From contig MGFD01000014.1 of the NCBI GenBank assembly GCA_001791715.1, positions 1 through 12,564 on the forward strand: 12,564 bases of DNA, in the 5' to 3' direction. Within the stretch, counting starts at the first letter, position 1, and each line of letters starts with the position of its first letter. Below are positions 10,569-12,564 of this stretch, in pieces. The notes under the pieces were generated by a model. It worked only from the letters and a program-made list of their open reading frames with translations. It searched no databases and was not told the DNA's origin. Both the position numbers and the translations under genes were made by a program. Source of the DNA: Candidatus Uhrbacteria bacterium RIFOXYB2_FULL_45_11. Lineage in GTDB: Bacteria > Patescibacteriota > Patescibacteriia > UBA9934 > GWF2-40-263.

Positions 10569-11987
10569 ATGAGTCCCATCAAGACAGAGGAAGACTGGCG
10601 ATGGCCCAAAAATGGTCAAAATGAGGTGGACCCACAAGATTCCATCTCAAATATTGCCGATTTGTATCATTCTGAAAAACCGCCCGTTTGCTACCCAGGC
10701 TCTTATCTTGATTTTGACCCCGAAGCACAAAAAGTGATCCTTGACGTTCTCCAAAAAAATCCAAATCTCATTGGAACTCACACCCATTTCATTACGATGA
10801 ATGGTGCAAGAGTGCCAAAAAAAGGTGAGGGTGGATTTGAAGCAACCCAACAACTTGAAGCCCGTGTTATTTGGATGATTGGCGGCATGGTTGGTGGAAC
10901 TCCGGAAACGATCGATGGTCTTTTTTGCGGCGGCGGCACAGAAGCAAATTTGCAAGGCATGTACATTGGCCGCAACTGGCTTCGCAGCAATTGTTTGGAT
11001 CCGCATCAAAAAGGGATCGTTATCTTAACGACACCTCTCATTCATTACTCCGTGATCAAGAATGCTGATATTCTGAACATTGGAAATGGAAAATTCGAAC
11101 GGTGCATGGCGTGCGGAAATCTTCATCGCTTTGAATCAGATCCTTCTGGAACTGGTGTAACGTTTGTTGGCATGAATGATTCATTTGAAATGGACATGGG
11201 TGATCTTAAGCGCGTATTTGCAGACAAGTACGCACAAGGATTCCGCCGTTTCATGATCGTGCCGACCGTTGGAACAACGGACGCGGGTTCCATTGATCCC
11301 GTTGCGGACATCAGTCAGTTTATTGACGAGGTTCACACAACATCAGAAGCACGCGTTTACATGCATGTGGATGCATCCTTCGGTGGCTTTACGGTCCCGT
11401 TTGTCAATCCAGACTTGCATATCGGATTTGAAAATCGACACGTCATGTCCATGACGCTCGATGGCGATAAAATGGGGCAACTGCCGTATCCTGCCGGTGT
11501 TTTTCTTTGTCGCAAAGGACTCACAGACTACATTGCACGCGAAGTCAGTTATGTGGAAGGGAATCAAGATGACTCCGTCTCTGGTTCGCGCACCGCATTA
11601 CCAGCCGCGCTTGCATGGCATCAGTTCAAAAAAAACGGAACAGAGGGTCAACGACGCCATGTACAAGCCTGCCTCGATGCACGCAATGCACTCGCCCACA
11701 AACTCAAGACCGAGCTCGGTGATTATGTTGGAGTGATGCCATACTCGCCCTGGATCAATCTTCTTCCGATCAAGATGCGAGCAATCGGATCGCCCATCAC
11801 ACAACATCTGAAAGAGGGCGGCTTGCTTGCCCCATTTCAGATGCGCAAAGATTTTATTCCGCACGAACCACTCAACATCATGAGTTGTCCGGACACGGTC
11901 TACAAACTCTGCATCATGCCGCACCTGTTGGGCACAGGCACACTCGACACATTTGTCGAACTTCTGAAACAAACTCTGCGCTCTTAA
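10569..11987 (+). CDS. Group II PLP-dependent decarboxylase (MfnA/aromatic or acidic amino acid decarboxylase-like)
   Basis: The 472-aa protein is a pyridoxal-phosphate enzyme of the group II decarboxylase family, which includes Tyr, Glu, Asp and His decarboxylases. Motifs in order: FCGGGTEANL (119-128, phosphate-binding turn), TTPLIHYSVIKNADIL with the ring-stacking His159, VPTVGTTDAGSIDPVADI (231-248), YMHVDASFGGF with Asp268 contacting the pyridine nitrogen, and MTLDGDKMGQLPYPAG, where Lys301 should form the Schiff base. In archaeal MfnA-type enzymes this last motif reads DPHKMG...PAG, so DGDKMG is a departure. The later SVSGSRTALPAALAW matches the 'T..G[ST]R' block. The substrate cannot be decided; Tyr, Trp, His and Asp are all possible, and the Trp-linked neighbours are only a hint. 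The ATG at 10569 has GGAGG 5 nt upstream. The gene is monocistronic with a clear terminator. Confidence 0.88.
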   Translation: MSPIKTEEDWRWPKNGQNEVDPQDSISNIADLYHSEKPPVCYPGSYLDFDPEAQKVILDVLQKNPNLIGTHTHFITMNGARVPKKGEGGFEATQQLEARVIWMIGGMVGGTPETIDGLFCGGGTEANLQGMYIGRNWLRSNCLDPHQKGIVILTTPLIHYSVIKNADILNIGNGKFERCMACGNLHRFESDPSGTGVTFVGMNDSFEMDMGDLKRVFADKYAQGFRRFMIVPTVGTTDAGSIDPVADISQFIDEVHTTSEARVYMHVDASFGGFTVPFVNPDLHIGFENRHVMSMTLDGDKMGQLPYPAGVFLCRKGLTDYIAREVSYVEGNQDDSVSGSRTALPAALAWHQFKKNGTEGQRRHVQACLDARNALAHKLKTELGDYVGVMPYSPWINLLPIKMRAIGSPITQHLKEGGLLAPFQMRKDFIPHEPLNIMSCPDTVYKLCIMPHLLGTGTLDTFVELLKQTLRS

Positions 11988-11996
11988 ACCATTCAC

Positions 11997-12022
11997 CCGA
12001 TCCATTCTGGATCGGATTTTTT
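11997..12022 (+). terminator. Intrinsic terminator of the decarboxylase gene
   Basis: A 7-bp perfect stem, CCGATCC (11997-12003) with GGATCGG (12009-12015), has a 5-nt loop and is followed by ATTTTTT. Confidence 0.9.
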
Positions 12023-12026
12023 GTAC

Positions 12027-12050
12027 AAAAAAACTGATCATGAAGATCAG
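12027..12050 (-). terminator. Intrinsic terminator of the EamA transporter gene
   Basis: On the minus strand CTGATC (12050-12045) pairs with GATCAG (12039-12034) across a 5-nt loop and is followed by a run of seven T (12033-12027). It faces the decarboxylase terminator across a convergent junction. Confidence 0.8.
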
Positions 12051-12059
12051 CAGAATCGA

Positions 12060-12564
12060 TTAGGTTTTTCGTTCGCCTTTTGCAAGCAAAGTAACGATAC
12101 AAACACCTGAAATTGCCAGAAAAATGGCGAAATAATGATTCCAATCGAGAGATTCTTCAGGTGTGAAAAACCATGAAACAGGAATCATTCCTAAAAAAAG
12201 CAAAAACATGGGGCGTAAGTTATCTAAGATTTCAGTAATCTGATAACTAAGTTTGTCTCTCACAGTATTTGAGATAATCGAACTCGCAGCGGTTGGCATA
12301 ATACCCAAGTAGACAAGTGCTGCCCATTGGTTAGGCGTTGGAAATTGCGGCAAAGAAAATCCAGACTCATACATCATCCAACAAAAACCAAATACACTTG
12401 CGCCAGCCATGGTGGATGCAACCATATCAACCTGAGGAATTGAAATCGAACGTTTCACCCACACATCGAATAGACCCCGCGCAGCACTGGCAATCATCGA
12501 AATAACCGAACCAGCAAGAGCTGCATCAAAAAAATCAATGTGTGCATTCAACATCTTCTCATAC
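12060..12564 (-). CDS. EamA/DMT-family transporter, C-terminal part (partial at the right edge)
   Basis: About 168 residues are visible, ending at TAA 12062-12060, with the reading frame open to the window edge. Hydrophobic segments fit the second EamA repeat: AALAGSVISMIASAARGLFDVW, MAGASVFGFCWMMYES, WAALVYLGIMPTAASSIISNTV, a stretch around ILDNLRPMFLLFLGMIPVSWFF, and YFAIFLAISGVCIVTLLA, then a charged end KGERKT. The block 'LSYQITEILDNLRPMFLLFLGM' corresponds to the EamA sequence 's....l..l.PvfallLg'. The EamA family exports amino acids, metabolites or drugs across the inner membrane; the substrate is not predictable. An in-frame ATG exists at 12554 but the preceding codons are also open and the first EamA repeat would lie outside, so this is probably a truncated view of a protein of about 300 aa. 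Confidence 0.85.
   Translation of the reverse strand, partial: YEKMLNAHIDFFDAALAGSVISMIASAARGLFDVWVKRSISIPQVDMVASTMAGASVFGFCWMMYESGFSLPQFPTPNQWAALVYLGIMPTAASSIISNTVRDKLSYQITEILDNLRPMFLLFLGMIPVSWFFTPEESLDWNHYFAIFLAISGVCIVTLLAKGERKT

Noticed and set aside
1..12564. UGA recoded as a sense codon (as in some Patescibacteria)
   Set aside because: TGA serves as stop for coaE and the phosphatase, and no conserved protein contains an in-frame TGA.
1..12564. CRISPR array or insertion sequence with transposase
   Set aside because: No regularly spaced repeats and no transposase-like ORF were seen.

Overview
The window looks like a compact bacterial chromosome segment of moderate G+C. The standard genetic code fits: TGG encodes Trp and TGA is used only as a stop. 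Small single-domain enzymes, very short intergenic spacers, almost every gene closed by its own intrinsic terminator, a TrmB-type regulator in a bacterial background and several starts without a Shine-Dalgarno (SD) sequence all suggest a member of the Candidate Phyla Radiation/Patescibacteria. That assignment is an inference from style, not from a marker gene.

Layout, left to right. (1) 1-1165: a minus-strand coaE-coaD operon (last two steps of CoA synthesis), coaD running off the left edge. (2) 1178-1823: a minus-strand alpha/beta hydrolase that is probably leaderless. (3) 1810-2266: an odd tRNA locus. A strong promoter drives a tRNA-Arg(UCU) gene whose acceptor and T-stem halves still match perfectly but which is interrupted in the D-loop and the T-loop. 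The D-loop insertion contains a second, uninterrupted tRNA-Arg(UCU) flanked by a perfect 25-bp inverted repeat. The two insertions share an architecture and look like two copies of one small element in opposite orientation. (4) 2247-3134: a TrmB-family regulator, divergent from an unrecognised 173-aa protein (3174-3695), with nested dyad symmetry between the promoters. (5) 3773-5607: a two-gene minus-strand unit, an M20 metallopeptidase and a short PfkB-type kinase. (6) 5577-6339: a GNAT-like acetyltransferase on the minus strand.

(7) 6378-10501 is a Trp-themed region. A promoter, a 20-codon leader ORF with tandem Trp codons and a third Trp before its stop, and mutually exclusive antiterminator and terminator hairpins form what reads as a classical trp attenuator. 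It controls one gene, a TrpD-family phosphoribosyltransferase whose substrate-site residues differ from canonical TrpD. This gene is followed by a BtpA-family TIM barrel, a low-molecular-weight tyrosine phosphatase and trpS, each with its own start signals. (8) 10503-12022: a group II PLP-dependent decarboxylase. (9) 12027-12564: the C-terminal part of an EamA/DMT transporter on the minus strand, running off the right edge.

The two observations most worth following are the nested or interrupted tRNA-Arg locus (1895-2232) and the Trp-codon attenuator (6378-6526). A third pattern is that SD-led genes (coaE, coaD, GNAT, TrpD-like, phosphatase, trpS, decarboxylase) are the more G+C-rich ones, while genes lacking an SD (hydrolase, TrmB, M20, PfkB, BtpA) are A+T-rich and several have a -10 box almost touching the start codon.
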